A DNA stretch of 64,000 nucleotides from Dubosiella muris (lineage in GTDB: Bacteria; Bacillota_I; Bacilli_A; Erysipelotrichales; Erysipelotrichaceae), in NCBI RefSeq assembly GCF_004793885.1, contig NZ_SRYG01000007.1, positions 1 to 64,000 on the forward strand. Direction: 5' to 3'. Below, in pieces: positions 25,412 through 34,508 of this stretch; the first letter of the stretch is position 1, and every line of letters begins with the position of its first letter. Made by a program: the position numbers and the translations under genes. The notes under the pieces are model-generated. The model made no database searches and was not told where the DNA came from. It was given only the letters and a program-made list of their open reading frames with translations.

Positions 25412-26536
25412 ATGCTATTTAAAAACGCACATGTGTTCCCTGTAGAAACGGACCCCTTTGTCGGCGATGTCCGCGTCACGGGAAAAAAGATTGCCGGGAT
25501 AGGCGTCGACTTGCAGCCCGAACAAGGCGAGGAAGTCGTGGACTGTACCGGTTTTCGTTTGTATCCGGGCATGGTGGAAGCCCATTGCCATTTGGGTATG
25601 GAGGAAAGCAGCATTCGAAGCGAAGGCGACGACGTCAACGAGATGTCCGATCCCCTCACCCCGCAAGTCCGGGGCATCGACGGCTGCTATCCGCGGGATG
25701 AAAGTGTCGCGAACGCCCGAAAAGCCGGCGTCACCTGCGTGGCCGCCGGACCGGGAAGCGCCAATGTCGTGGGCGGAACGTTTGTTTGCTACAAAACGTT
25801 TGGCGACTGCATCGACGACATGGCCATCGTGGAAAACGTCGCCATGAAAGCCGCTTTTGGTGAAAATCCAAAGCGTGTTTACCAGGACTCGAAAATCAAG
25901 ACAAGAATGAACATCGCCGCCCTGCTGCGCAATTTGCTGTTTAAAACACGAGAGTACATGGAAAAGAAAGCGGCGGGAAACGATGTGCCATTCAACATCC
26001 AGTACGAAGCGATGATTCCCGTTTTAGAAAAGAAAATGCCGCTCAAATGCCACGCCCATCGCAGCGACGACATCTTGACGGTTATTCGAATCGCGAAGGA
26101 ATTCGACTTGGATGTCACGCTTGACCACGTCACCGACGGAGCCGTCATCGTCGATCAAATCAAAAAAAGCGGATACCCTTGCATCGTCGGACCATCGCTC
26201 ACCCACAAATCCAAGTACGAGCTCCAGTCCAAATCGTTCAAGACGCCAAAAGTCATCCACGACGCGGGAATTCTTTTCTCTATTACGACCGACTCGCCGG
26301 TCGTTCCGCAAGAATACTTGCCATTGTGCGCGGCTTTGGCGCACAAGGAAGGCTTGCCGGAAGCGGCGTGCATCGAGGCGATCACGTTGTCGCCGGCTAA
26401 AATTTTGAAAATCGACGACCGGGTCGGAAGCATCCGGATTGGCAAAGACGCGGACCTGATTTTATGCAGCGCATCCTTGCTTGATCCCCAAAACGAGATC
26501 AAAGCCGTTTTCATCGACGGTCAAAAGGTGGCGTGA
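25412..26536 (+). CDS. Metal-dependent amidohydrolase, imidazolonepropionase-like
   Basis: 374 residues from MLFKNAHVFPV, chosen because AAAGGAG lies 8 nt upstream. Amidohydrolase-superfamily metal ligands are seen as VEAHCHLG (HxH, about 60-63), KCHAHRSDD (about 220-227), LDHVTDG (near 243) and ITTDSPV (Asp near 293). A small beta-sandwich wraps the barrel. The substrate is unknown. Divergent from bcd with its -35 inside the Rex-type operator, so it is probably co-regulated with fermentation rather than with histidine catabolism, for which no other genes are nearby. Confidence 0.85.
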   Translation: MLFKNAHVFPVETDPFVGDVRVTGKKIAGIGVDLQPEQGEEVVDCTGFRLYPGMVEAHCHLGMEESSIRSEGDDVNEMSDPLTPQVRGIDGCYPRDESVANARKAGVTCVAAGPGSANVVGGTFVCYKTFGDCIDDMAIVENVAMKAAFGENPKRVYQDSKIKTRMNIAALLRNLLFKTREYMEKKAAGNDVPFNIQYEAMIPVLEKKMPLKCHAHRSDDILTVIRIAKEFDLDVTLDHVTDGAVIVDQIKKSGYPCIVGPSLTHKSKYELQSKSFKTPKVIHDAGILFSITTDSPVVPQEYLPLCAALAHKEGLPEAACIEAITLSPAKILKIDDRVGSIRIGKDADLILCSASLLDPQNEIKAVFIDGQKVA

Positions 26537-26542
26537 CAACAT

Positions 26543-26560
26543 TCGTTAATTATTTCACAA
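26543..26560. promoter_or_regulatory. Second Rex-type operator, upstream of thiolase
   Basis: TCGTTAATTATTTCACAA matches the Rex consensus arms at 12 of 14 positions and the reverse complement of the bcd-side site at 16 of 18. It ends 4 nt upstream of the thiolase -35, a placement like that at bcd. Confidence 0.75.
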
Positions 26561-26564
26561 ACTG

Positions 26565-26593
26565 TTGACACCCACAAAAAGATGACCTAATAT
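26565..26593 (+). promoter_or_regulatory. Promoter of thiolase gene
   Basis: TTGACA, 17-nt spacer, TAATAT: a near-consensus promoter. Confidence 0.88.
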
Positions 26594-26639
26594 ATCTGTA
26601 GAAATCTCAAATGAATGAGTAGAAAGTGAGTTATTAGAA

Positions 26640-27848
26640 ATGAATAAAGCTTATATTGTCGCTGCGAAACGTAGCGCGATCGGAACCTTTCTTGGTAGTT
26701 TGACGACGGTTCCAGCGGCTGAACTCGGAGCTACGGTTCTGAAAGAAGCCATCAAGGAAGCGGGGATCCAGCCTTCCGATATCAACGAAGTTATTATCGG
26801 AAACGTCATCTCGGCGGGGTTGGGACAAAACATCGCCCGTCATATCTCATTGGACGCGGGAATCCCTGAATCCGTTCCAGCGCACGCGATCAACATGGTT
26901 TGCGGTTCCGGTCTTGAAGCCGTAATCGAAGCGACGATCCGTATTCATGCCGGCTGGGGAGACATCTTTGTTGCCGGTGGTGTGGAAAACATGTCTGCCG
27001 CCCCTTACCTGCTCAATGGCAAAAACCGTACCGGAACGAAAATGGGCAACCAGACCGTTGTCGACGCGATGACATACGACGCGCTGACCGACGCGATGAA
27101 CAATGTCCACATGGGTGTGACAGCCGAAAACATTGCGAAGAAATACGACATTACCCGCGAAATGCAAGACGAGTTCGCGCTGGCTTCCCAGGAAAAAGCC
27201 TTGAAAGCGATCGCGGATGGCAAGTTCAAAGACGAGATCGTTCCAATCGAAATCAAAACGAGAAAAGGCGTTACGGTTTTCGATACCGACGAGCATCCAC
27301 GTGCGACAAGCATGGAAAAACTCGCGAAGCTGCGCCCGGCATTCATTAAGGATGGAACGGTTACCGCAGGAAACGCTTCGGGAATCAACGATGGCGCGTC
27401 GATGGTCATCGTTGCCAGTGAAGAGGCTGTTAAGAAATACAACCTGAAACCAATCGCTGAAATCATTGGCTGCGGTCAGGGCGGCGTCGATCCACTCGTA
27501 ATGGGTCTTGGTCCTACGCCGGCGATCCTCAACGCATTGAAAGACGCGGATATGAAACTGCAAGACATCAACTTGATCGAGTTGAACGAGGCGTTCGCAT
27601 CGCAGTCGCTCGGTGTTGTTCACGAACTGATTGAAAACACAGGTATCGACCGCGAAGCGCTGCTGGAAATCACGAACGTCAATGGTGGCGCGATCGCATT
27701 AGGCCATCCGGTTGGCGCATCCGGAAACCGGATCCTCGTTTCCCTGCTGCATGAAATGATCAAGCGCAAAGCGGAATATGGTTTGGCTTCTCTTTGCATC
27801 GGCGGCGGAATGGGTGTCGCTGTCATTGTTAAAAACTGCGAAGACTAA
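26640..27848 (+). CDS. thl: Acetyl-CoA C-acetyltransferase (thiolase)
   Basis: 402 residues. Nucleophilic Cys in NMVCGSGLEAVIEA near 88, catalytic His in GGAIALGHPVGASGNRI near 352, and the second Cys in SLCIGGGMGVAV near 382. Condenses two acetyl-CoA to acetoacetyl-CoA, the entry step to the pathway encoded on the opposite strand. Its own promoter carries a Rex-type operator; it is followed by a bidirectional terminator. Confidence 0.96.
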   Translation: MNKAYIVAAKRSAIGTFLGSLTTVPAAELGATVLKEAIKEAGIQPSDINEVIIGNVISAGLGQNIARHISLDAGIPESVPAHAINMVCGSGLEAVIEATIRIHAGWGDIFVAGGVENMSAAPYLLNGKNRTGTKMGNQTVVDAMTYDALTDAMNNVHMGVTAENIAKKYDITREMQDEFALASQEKALKAIADGKFKDEIVPIEIKTRKGVTVFDTDEHPRATSMEKLAKLRPAFIKDGTVTAGNASGINDGASMVIVASEEAVKKYNLKPIAEIIGCGQGGVDPLVMGLGPTPAILNALKDADMKLQDINLIELNEAFASQSLGVVHELIENTGIDREALLEITNVNGGAIALGHPVGASGNRILVSLLHEMIKRKAEYGLASLCIGGGMGVAVIVKNCED

Positions 27849-27856
27849 TATTCAAA

Positions 27857-27920
27857 ATAAAAAGAGCTGCAACGAATCCATGATTTTTAGAAATCACTTG
27901 AGCGTCACAGCTCTTTTTTT
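27857..27920. terminator. Bidirectional terminator
   Basis: AAAAGAGCTG (27860-27869) pairs with CAGCTCTTTT (27908-27917) around a loop holding a small inner hairpin. Shared by thl and the convergent kinase gene. Confidence 0.75.
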
Positions 27921-28476
27921 ATATGCGGATGATCGCTTCCTCCATCCGGTTGATTTTTTGTTCAAAGTCGTCCATCGCCTCGATTCGAACAAAACCGGGA
28001 TGGCGGCACCAGGATTCCACGAAACGTTGATCCATCGCGCTCGCTTCTTCCTCGTTCTCCAGCCGATGGGCATTCGTTTCCTTTCGATAGACGCCATGCC
28101 CCGCGACCGTTTGTAAAACGAGCACGCCATCATAGCGCCCAAGAAGGCTTTCGCAGCTCTCCCCCTCCTCGTGGAGCAGTCTTTCAAACAACGTCGCCGG
28201 CAAATACGCCTTGTGATCCATCAATCCCCGATCCAGCAGCAGCAAATCCGCCGTTTCGGCTTCGGCGTCCTCCCTTCGACGCTGCCGCTCAAAAATCTCC
28301 TTTTGAAACGCGTACACGCCATGGCTGGATGGCGAAATTCCTTCCTCCAGCACTTCGGTCGCGATTTCCTGAAACAGCGCGACCCGCATCCCGCGCTGTT
28401 CCAGTCGTTGTTTCAAGATGGGCAAGGCGGTTGTTTTTCCAGCGCAAGGACCACCCGTCAACACGATTTTCTTCAT
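27919..28476 (-). CDS. P-loop ATPase/kinase, AAA_28 type
   Basis: 185 residues from MKKIVLTGGPCAGKTT; the ATG overlaps the stop of the upstream protease (ATGA). The P-loop is GGPCAGKTTALP at 8-19 and LLLLDRGLMDHKAYLP resembles Walker B. NadR-C/AAA_28 proteins of this size are kinase-like and often uncharacterised. Translational coupling to the membrane protease suggests a joint role, but the substrate is not visible. Confidence 0.78.
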   Translation of the reverse strand: MKKIVLTGGPCAGKTTALPILKQRLEQRGMRVALFQEIATEVLEEGISPSSHGVYAFQKEIFERQRRREDAEAETADLLLLDRGLMDHKAYLPATLFERLLHEEGESCESLLGRYDGVLVLQTVAGHGVYRKETNAHRLENEEEASAMDQRFVESWCRHPGFVRIEAMDDFEQKINRMEEAIIRI

Positions 28477-29423
28477 TGTGTTCCCTCCCCGTAAAGATTT
28501 TGAAAATATTGAAACGTTTGCGGCGCTTTCTCCAGCAATTCGTCCGGGTACAAAAGGTAGTATTTGGACGCTTCCGCAAAAAACTCCGCCACGCTCGTGG
28601 AGGCGTAGTCGTTCAAGCTTCTTCCTTCGGCCGCGTATAAAGATTGAAACGCCGGACTGTCGCTCAAAAACACTTCGTTGTACGCCCACTGGTAGTCAAA
28701 TATATGCGACAGCTCGTGGGCGAGCGCGTGAATGTAGTAGTCTTGCGGCTGCAACACCCGGTCGGGCATCGACAAGTCGATGTACGGCCCAGTTAGGTCG
28801 CTTCGCAAAATCCGGACGGCCATATCCGCGCTGTTGGCGTATCCAATCATGTTTTCATGGTTTTTCGCCGGTTCCTCTTGAAAGAAAAACGTGTCTTCCA
28901 TCAGGATGATCGACGTGCATCGCTCCAGCAAAAACGATGGCAGCGCCCGAACAACCGTATCCGCGAACCGGTCCGCCTCTTCCTGGCTTACCGGCTCGGT
29001 CTGGACGAAACGAATCGTCGGCAAGCCGCTGTATTCAAAAACTTGCGCGTCCAGCGTATCGACCTGGGCTTGCGCTTCCATCATCGCGGTTTGACGCACT
29101 TGCTGCCGCAACTCGTCCTCGGCGATGGCCGTCCAGCGCGGAAGGACGCGTTGTCCAATCCCAATCAGCAAAAAGCCGAAAACGAGCAAGCGCACCAGCC
29201 GGTGCCGCTCCAGCATCACCGACAGCGCCGCGAAAACGGCCGCGAACAAAGACCAGGCGCCAATCATTTCCGGACTTAAAAACCGCAGCAGAAGAGGCGC
29301 GAGATGAATTTGATCAAGAACAGGATCTATTTGTCTGATTCCGTACGCCAGCGCAAACAATCCGGTCGCGACAAGCAGCGCCGTTCCCGCCCCCGTTCCA
29401 AGAGCTTTTAAGAAACGCTTCAT
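28473..29423 (-). CDS. Membrane-anchored metalloprotease with anthrax lethal factor-like domain
   Basis: 316 residues from MKRFLKALG (AAAAAGGAG upstream). Hydrophobic segments at about 10-28, 45-65 and 68-85 form the membrane part. The C-terminal half is a zinc peptidase: HELSH at 236-240, Tyr273 in DYAS and Glu280 in AEFFAE, then KAPQTFQYFQ. In anthrax lethal factor HEFGH (686-690) is followed by Tyr728 and Glu735. The Tyr-to-Glu spacing of seven is the same, and NAPKTFQF follows, so I call this an ATLF-like gluzincin. Orientation and substrate are unknown. It starts about 60 nt after rbfA, beyond a terminator. Confidence 0.82.
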   Translation of the reverse strand: MKRFLKALGTGAGTALLVATGLFALAYGIRQIDPVLDQIHLAPLLLRFLSPEMIGAWSLFAAVFAALSVMLERHRLVRLLVFGFLLIGIGQRVLPRWTAIAEDELRQQVRQTAMMEAQAQVDTLDAQVFEYSGLPTIRFVQTEPVSQEEADRFADTVVRALPSFLLERCTSIILMEDTFFFQEEPAKNHENMIGYANSADMAVRILRSDLTGPYIDLSMPDRVLQPQDYYIHALAHELSHIFDYQWAYNEVFLSDSPAFQSLYAAEGRSLNDYASTSVAEFFAEASKYYLLYPDELLEKAPQTFQYFQNLYGEGTQ

Positions 29424-29468
29424 TGTTTTTCTCCTTTTTTCCATTATACCTGAAAACACCTGCGCCAC

Positions 29469-29494
29469 AAAAAAAAGAAGATTACGATTCTTCT
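29469..29494 (-). terminator. Terminator of the rimP-rbfA operon
   Basis: Minus strand AGAAGA/TCTTCT hairpin with a 7-nt loop and eight Ts, overlapping the rbfA stop. Confidence 0.75.
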
Positions 29495-29850
29495 GTCTTC
29501 GTATCTTCTTTTTCATTGATTTGCTTAATGATGTTGTCGATTTTACGTCCGCGTTCCAGCGATTTGTCCTGAACAAAAATCAAATCCGGCACTTTTCGCA
29601 TTTTGACGTTTTTCGCCAATGTCGATCGAATAAATCCTTTGGATTGATTCAAGATCTTCATTCCCGCCTCGTTGCGATCCTGCTGTCCTAAAAACGAGAC
29701 AAATACTTTCGCCTGCGACATGTCGCGGGTGCATTGAACATCCGTTACCGTCACAAATCCAAGTTTCGGGTTTTTCAACTCGAACTGAAGGATGCGGGAA
29801 ATCTCCTTCATAAGAATCGCGTCCATGCGATCCTGTTTTACTGTTGCCAT
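29482..29850 (-). CDS. rbfA: Ribosome-binding factor A
   Basis: 122 residues, the single KH-like domain of RbfA, with PKLGFVTVTDVQCTRDMSQAKVFVSFLG and IRSTLAKNVKMRKVPDLIF. Matures the 30S subunit at the 16S 5-prime end. The ATG overlaps the infB stop. Last gene of the rimP-nusA-infB operon. Confidence 0.95.
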   Translation of the reverse strand: MATVKQDRMDAILMKEISRILQFELKNPKLGFVTVTDVQCTRDMSQAKVFVSFLGQQDRNEAGMKILNQSKGFIRSTLAKNVKMRKVPDLIFVQDKSLERGRKIDNIIKQINEKEDTKTEES

Positions 29851-31721
29851 TATTCAACCACTTCCTGATCTTCGAATGCTTCGATGATATCGTCCACTTT
29901 GATATCGTTGAAGTTCTCTATCGTCATACCACATTCGTAGCCGCTCGTCACTTCTTTTACATCGTTCTCGAAACGACGCAGCGAGCCAAGCTTGCCGGTA
30001 TAAATCACGATTCCATCCCGAATCAGCCGCACAGAGCAATCGCGGCGAACCGCGCCATCGGTGACCATACAGCCGGCAATCGTGCCGACTTTGGAAACTT
30101 TGTAGGTTTGCCGTACCTCGGCCTGTCCAATGACGACTTCCTCGTAAACCGGCGCGAGCATACCCTTCATCGCCGATTCAAGTTCCTCGAGTGCTTTATA
30201 AATAATATTGTGCAGACGAATCTCCACGCCTTCCTCTTCGGCTTTCTTTCGAATCGCCGCGGTTGGACGGATGTTGAAACCGTAAATAATCGCGTTGGAT
30301 GCGCTAGCCAGCATGATATCCGATTCGGTAATCGTACCGACAGTCGAGCGGATGACATTGACCCGGACGGTATCCACATCGAGCTTCTCCATGCTTGCCT
30401 TGAGCGCTTCGGCAGATCCCTGCACATCTGCTTTGATCAAAATATTGATATCCTGCACATCGCCTTCGTTGATTTGGCGGGCCAGATCTTCCAGCGACAT
30501 GGCGGAAGTCTGGTTCCGTTCTTTTTCAATTTGTTTTTCAAGGCGATGTCCGGCGATCTCGCTCGCTTTCTTGTACGAGGCGTACGTCATGAACACGTCG
30601 CCGGCGCGCGGCACTTCGTTCAAACCGATAATTTCGACTGGTGTCGATGGTCCGGCCTGTTTGATTTCCATGCCTTTGTCGTTGGTCATTTTACGCACCC
30701 GGCCAAAGCTCGTTCCTACCACGACGCTGTCGCCGGAATGAAGCGTTCCTTGCTGCACAAGCAACGTCGCGACCGGTCCGCGGCCTTTGTCGAGTTTCGC
30801 CTCGACGACGGTTCCCGACGCGTTCGTATCCGGATTGGCCTTCAGCTCCTGCATGTCGGCGACTAAAATCAACGTTTCGAGCAAGTCGTGGACGCCTTCG
30901 CCGCTTCGTGCTGAAATTTGGGTAAAGATCGTATCGCCGCCCCATTCTTCCGGCATGACGCCAAGATCCGACAATTCGGCCATGACTTTGTCCGGATTGG
31001 CGCCCGGCTTGTCGATTTTATTGACGGCGACAACGATTGGAACGCCAGCCGCCCGGGCGTGGTCGATGGATTCTTTCGTTTGCGGCATGACGCCGTCGTC
31101 CGCCGCGACAATCAAAATAACGATGTCGGTGATTTGCGCGCCACGCGCCCGCATCGCGGTAAAGGCCTCGTGGCCCGGCGTGTCAAGGAAGGTGACTTTG
31201 CGGCCGCCAACGGAAACCTGGTACGCACCGATGTGCTGGGTAATGCCGCCAAACTCGCCGCTTGTGACATGCGTTTTTCGAATCGTGTCAAGAAGCGTCG
31301 TCTTTCCATGGTCGACGTGTCCCATGATCGTAACGACCGGCGGGCGCGGCTTCAAGTCTTTCTCGTCGAATTCAAGACTTCCGATTTGTTCCTCGATATC
31401 GTCTTCTTCGATCACGACTTCCTTATGCGGCGTCACGTTGAATTCCATACAAATCAATTCGATTTCTTCATCCGAAAGGACCGTATTGATCGTGGACATA
31501 TTCCCCATCATGAATAAAAATTTGATGATTTCGGAACTGTTTCGTTTCATGAGTTCCGCGAGTTGTCCAACGCTTAACGCCGAACTGTACGTGATGTCCT
31601 TGACATGCTCCTGTTGTCTGCGTGGTGCGTTGTTGCGGGAACGGTTGTTGTTGCGATTGTTGCTGTTCCCTTTTTTGGCTGGTTTTCTTCTTTGTTGTGG
31701 TTTGGCCATTTGATCACTCAT
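29850..31721 (-). CDS. infB: Translation initiation factor IF-2
   Basis: 623 residues, a short IF-2: the basic low-complexity N-terminus ([18 protein letters not shown]) is brief. GTPase motifs are [20 protein letters not shown] and [10 protein letters not shown] near 142-255, followed by domains II-IV. Brings fMet-tRNA to the 30S subunit. It may start at MSDQ or four codons later at MAKPQ; AAAGG is placed better for the second. Overlaps ylxQ by 4 nt. Confidence 0.96.
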   Translation of the reverse strand: MSDQMAKPQQRRKPAKKGNSNNRNNNRSRNNAPRRQQEHVKDITYSSALSVGQLAELMKRNSSEIIKFLFMMGNMSTINTVLSDEEIELICMEFNVTPHKEVVIEEDDIEEQIGSLEFDEKDLKPRPPVVTIMGHVDHGKTTLLDTIRKTHVTSGEFGGITQHIGAYQVSVGGRKVTFLDTPGHEAFTAMRARGAQITDIVILIVAADDGVMPQTKESIDHARAAGVPIVVAVNKIDKPGANPDKVMAELSDLGVMPEEWGGDTIFTQISARSGEGVHDLLETLILVADMQELKANPDTNASGTVVEAKLDKGRGPVATLLVQQGTLHSGDSVVVGTSFGRVRKMTNDKGMEIKQAGPSTPVEIIGLNEVPRAGDVFMTYASYKKASEIAGHRLEKQIEKERNQTSAMSLEDLARQINEGDVQDINILIKADVQGSAEALKASMEKLDVDTVRVNVIRSTVGTITESDIMLASASNAIIYGFNIRPTAAIRKKAEEEGVEIRLHNIIYKALEELESAMKGMLAPVYEEVVIGQAEVRQTYKVSKVGTIAGCMVTDGAVRRDCSVRLIRDGIVIYTGKLGSLRRFENDVKEVTSGYECGMTIENFNDIKVDDIIEAFEDQEVVE

Positions 31722-32011
31722 CCTTTCATATCTTTCACGATCCCTTTGGCGAAATTGTCGTCCAAAATCGCCAGGGACATCATTGGTTTTTGCGAGATCT
31801 GCTCGAATTGCTCTGCGTCGATTTCAAAGATCGGCACTTGGTAATACGCGCATTTGTCTTTTAATTTTTTTTGGCGGTTGCCTCCGCAGGCGCTCGAAAA
31901 CAAAACGAGCTTGGCCTGTCGCGACTGAATCGCCCGCAGCAGCTGGTCGCCAATGGCGCACTGTCTGGCGCGCATCGCCATTTGAATTTTCGATATCAGC
32001 TGACTAGGCAC
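31718..32011 (-). CDS. ylxQ: L7Ae-family ribosomal-like protein YlxQ
   Basis: 97 residues from GTG. L7Ae/L30e-type fold suggested by size, operon position between ylxR and infB, and [23 protein letters not shown]. Putative RNA-binding protein of unknown target. Overlaps ylxR and infB. Confidence 0.85.
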   Translation of the reverse strand: MPSQLISKIQMAMRARQCAIGDQLLRAIQSRQAKLVLFSSACGGNRQKKLKDKCAYYQVPIFEIDAEQFEQISQKPMMSLAILDDNFAKGIVKDMKG

Positions 32012-32261
32012 GAAGCATCGCCTCTAATTCGTCATAGATTTCCTGCGGGATCGGGGCTTCCAGGGCGCGTTCCAGCGCTTTGGAGCGCTTCGCTTTTTCC
32101 AGCGTTTCCATCGACTTCTGGATATAGGCGCCATGCCCGTTTCGTTTTCCCTTCAAGTCGATCTCGATCGTATCCTCCGGCGTGCGGACAATCCGGACAA
32201 GTTCCTTTTTTGGAAAACGCTCGTTGGTGACGACGCATTTGCGCATCGGAATTTTCTTCAT
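32004..32261 (-). CDS. ylxR: YlxR/RnpM family RNA-binding protein
   Basis: 85 residues from MKKIPMRKCVVTNERFPKKELVRIV, the signature of the family (RKCV..G/N..). I prefer this ATG over one two codons earlier because AGGAGGG would otherwise touch the start. YlxR (RnpM) binds RNase P RNA in Bacillus. Between nusA and ylxQ as usual. Confidence 0.9.
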   Translation of the reverse strand: MKKIPMRKCVVTNERFPKKELVRIVRTPEDTIEIDLKGKRNGHGAYIQKSMETLEKAKRSKALERALEAPIPQEIYDELEAMLRA

Positions 32262-32273
32262 CGGCATCCCTCC

Positions 32274-33929
32274 TTAATCATCGTAGTATTCGTCGTATTG
32301 CTCGTAGTCGACATCATCGTCCCAGATGTTGTCTTCCATTTCGTCCTCTTCGATTTCAGCAAGCTCCTCGTCGGAATAAATTGGCTTCATCGCGTCAAAA
32401 TCCGGCTTCTTTTTCGCCACAGGCGCCTTCTCCTCTTTTTCCTCGATCAGCTCTCCCAGCGTCTTTTCCTTCTTCGGCGTCTGGATTTCCTCTTTTTTCG
32501 AAGCGTCCGCCAGTTTCTCGAATTTTGACGTGTATTCCTTTACGGCGTGCTCCTGGTTGGCTTTGCGCATCTCTTTGGCTAAACGGGCCGCTTCTTCCAT
32601 TTCATCCACGACTTTTTCGCCTTCCTGCGCCGCCTGCAAATTTTCCTCTTCGGTCGCGTACAACGATTCGATCATTGGCTCGCTGTCGTCCTCGTCCTCG
32701 CCAAAGTCAAAATCGGCGATGTTGACATCTTCGATTTCTTCCTGGTTTTCTTTCAAAGCTTTGATTTTTTCCTGCTGCTTGTAGGCGCGTTCCGCGGCTT
32801 TCTTCGCTTCGTATTCCTCTTGCATTTGCGCCGCGATCGCCATGTAGTCAATGCCGAGCTCTTCCATTTCGCTTTGCGATTTGATGTCAATTTTATGGTT
32901 GGACAGCTTGACAGCCAGACGCGCGTTTTTGCCGCGCTTTCCAATCGCCAGCGACAGCTGATTATCCGGAACAACGACGATCAATCCATCTTTTACTTTG
33001 TCGTTTGGAATGACCGCGATTCCCTCGCTAGGCGAAAGCGCGTTGGCGATCAGGGTGGCGATGTTGTCCGACCATTCGAAGATGTCGATCTTTTCGCCGT
33101 TCAATTCGTTGATGATCGCCTGCACCCGCGCCCCGCGCGGACCGATGCAGGCGCCAATCGGGTCGATGTTTTCATTATGGGACAGCACGGCGATTTTGCA
33201 GCGTTCGCCCGGATCACGCGCGATGGCCTTGATTTCGATGATTCCGTTGTAAATTTCCGGCACTTCTTTTTCAAACAGACGACGGACGAAAACCGGCGTG
33301 GCGCGGGACACCGCGACTTGCGCCCCCTTGGTTTCTTTGTTGACTTCGGTGATGACCACATTCAGACGCTGTCCTTCCGTGTATTGTTCCGTCGGGATCT
33401 GGTCCCCTTTTTTCATGATGGCGTACGTCTTTCCGATATCGACAATAATGAATTTGTTTTCGACCGTTTCCACGACGCCGGAAACCATTTCGTTGACTTT
33501 ATCGCAATACTCTTCATAAACCTGTTGTTTTTCGGCTTCGCGGATTTTTTGTTTCATGACGTTTTTCGCCAGCAAAACCGCGGCGCGGTCGAATTGCGTA
33601 AAGTCGACTTCCTCGTCGATGGTATCGCCGATTTGCGCCCGCGGGTCGATCGCTTTGGCTTCCTCGAGCGAAATTTCCAGTTCGTCGTCCGTGATGTCGT
33701 CATCGTTCATGACTTCCCGCACTTGATAAATGTGCACGATGCCGTTGACGATCTCCACTTTGACTTGCACGTCGCGCAGCTCGGTTTGTTTTGAGTGCGC
33801 CTTCATTTGTTTTTGATACGCTTTCGTCAGTGCTTCCTTCAATGCGTCTTCCACGATCGCCGGATCGAGCTGATGGTTGCTTTCGATCCCTTGCAAGGCG
33901 TTCGCCAGACTCTCTACCTTCAATTTCAT
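32274..33929 (-). CDS. nusA: Transcription termination/antitermination protein NusA with acidic tail
   Basis: 551 residues; many Bacillota NusA are about 370-400. The NTD, S1 and two KH domains occupy about 1-345 (GACIGPRGARVQAI and SLAIGKRGKNARLAVKL are the KH GxxG loops). After these comes an extra charged region of about 200 residues, coiled-coil-like then strongly acidic, ending DDDVDYEQYDEYYDD. Binds RNA polymerase and controls pausing and termination. The tail is unusual and of unknown function. Confidence 0.95.
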   Translation of the reverse strand: MKLKVESLANALQGIESNHQLDPAIVEDALKEALTKAYQKQMKAHSKQTELRDVQVKVEIVNGIVHIYQVREVMNDDDITDDELEISLEEAKAIDPRAQIGDTIDEEVDFTQFDRAAVLLAKNVMKQKIREAEKQQVYEEYCDKVNEMVSGVVETVENKFIIVDIGKTYAIMKKGDQIPTEQYTEGQRLNVVITEVNKETKGAQVAVSRATPVFVRRLFEKEVPEIYNGIIEIKAIARDPGERCKIAVLSHNENIDPIGACIGPRGARVQAIINELNGEKIDIFEWSDNIATLIANALSPSEGIAVIPNDKVKDGLIVVVPDNQLSLAIGKRGKNARLAVKLSNHKIDIKSQSEMEELGIDYMAIAAQMQEEYEAKKAAERAYKQQEKIKALKENQEEIEDVNIADFDFGEDEDDSEPMIESLYATEEENLQAAQEGEKVVDEMEEAARLAKEMRKANQEHAVKEYTSKFEKLADASKKEEIQTPKKEKTLGELIEEKEEKAPVAKKKPDFDAMKPIYSDEELAEIEEDEMEDNIWDDDVDYEQYDEYYDD

Positions 33930-33942
33930 TTTCTTTCTTCTC

Positions 33943-34401
33943 CTATAACTTAACGGCTGTCATGATCAGCGAAATGTTTTCCATGTCGATTTCCGCTTTT
34001 TTCGGACGGCCTTTCACTTTATATGCGACAACGATGTGGTCGGGACTCACTTCGATCAAATCGCCAAAGACTTGGTCGATGCCTTTTTTCGGGTCCTTGA
34101 GTTTGACGTACACATACGAATGCAGGGCCCCTTCGATTTGCTCATAAGTTTTCAGCTCCCGTTCGGCTCCCGGCGAGCAAACCTCAAGCATATACTCTTT
34201 GTCGTTCCAGTCCTTTTCGTCGAGCATGGCGGAAATGGCGTCCGAACACAACGTGCAAACATCCAAATCAACGGTTCCGCCGGGCTTTTCGACAGAAACA
34301 CGCAGGATGGCTGTGGGTTCGTCGGGCAGCCATTCCAATTCATACAGACGGCATCCATATTGTTCGAGGGCTTCCTCGATCCACTGTCTTAAATTGTCCA
34401 T
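33943..34401 (-). CDS. rimP: Ribosome maturation factor RimP
   Basis: 152 residues: the N-terminal domain with RVSVEKPGGTVDLDVCTLCSDAIS and LEVCSPGAERELKT, then the Sm-like C-terminal domain. Needed for 30S maturation. First gene of the operon; AGAGGAG precedes the ATG. Confidence 0.95.
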   Translation of the reverse strand: MDNLRQWIEEALEQYGCRLYELEWLPDEPTAILRVSVEKPGGTVDLDVCTLCSDAISAMLDEKDWNDKEYMLEVCSPGAERELKTYEQIEGALHSYVYVKLKDPKKGIDQVFGDLIEVSPDHIVVAYKVKGRPKKAEIDMENISLIMTAVKL

Positions 34402-34415
34402 TTACTCTCCTCTTT

Positions 34416-34446
34416 TCAAAATTGAAGGAGTGGTTTTACCCACTCC
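34416..34446 (-). terminator. Hairpin in the rimP leader
   Basis: GGAGTGG/CCACTCC with a 6-nt loop, then TTCAATTTT. It lies after the rimP promoter and before its Shine-Dalgarno, so it may attenuate the operon. The weak T tract makes this tentative. Confidence 0.45.
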
Positions 34447-34464
34447 TCGTTTCCTATCACTAGA

Positions 34465-34493
34465 AATGTACCACAAATCCCTTGCTGTTGCAA
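34465..34493 (-). promoter_or_regulatory. Promoter of rimP-nusA-infB operon
   Basis: Minus strand TTGCAA (34493-34488), 17-nt spacer, TACATT (34470-34465) with a TG extension. Confidence 0.75.
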
Positions 34494-34508
34494 GTTCGGT
34501 ACCGGCAC

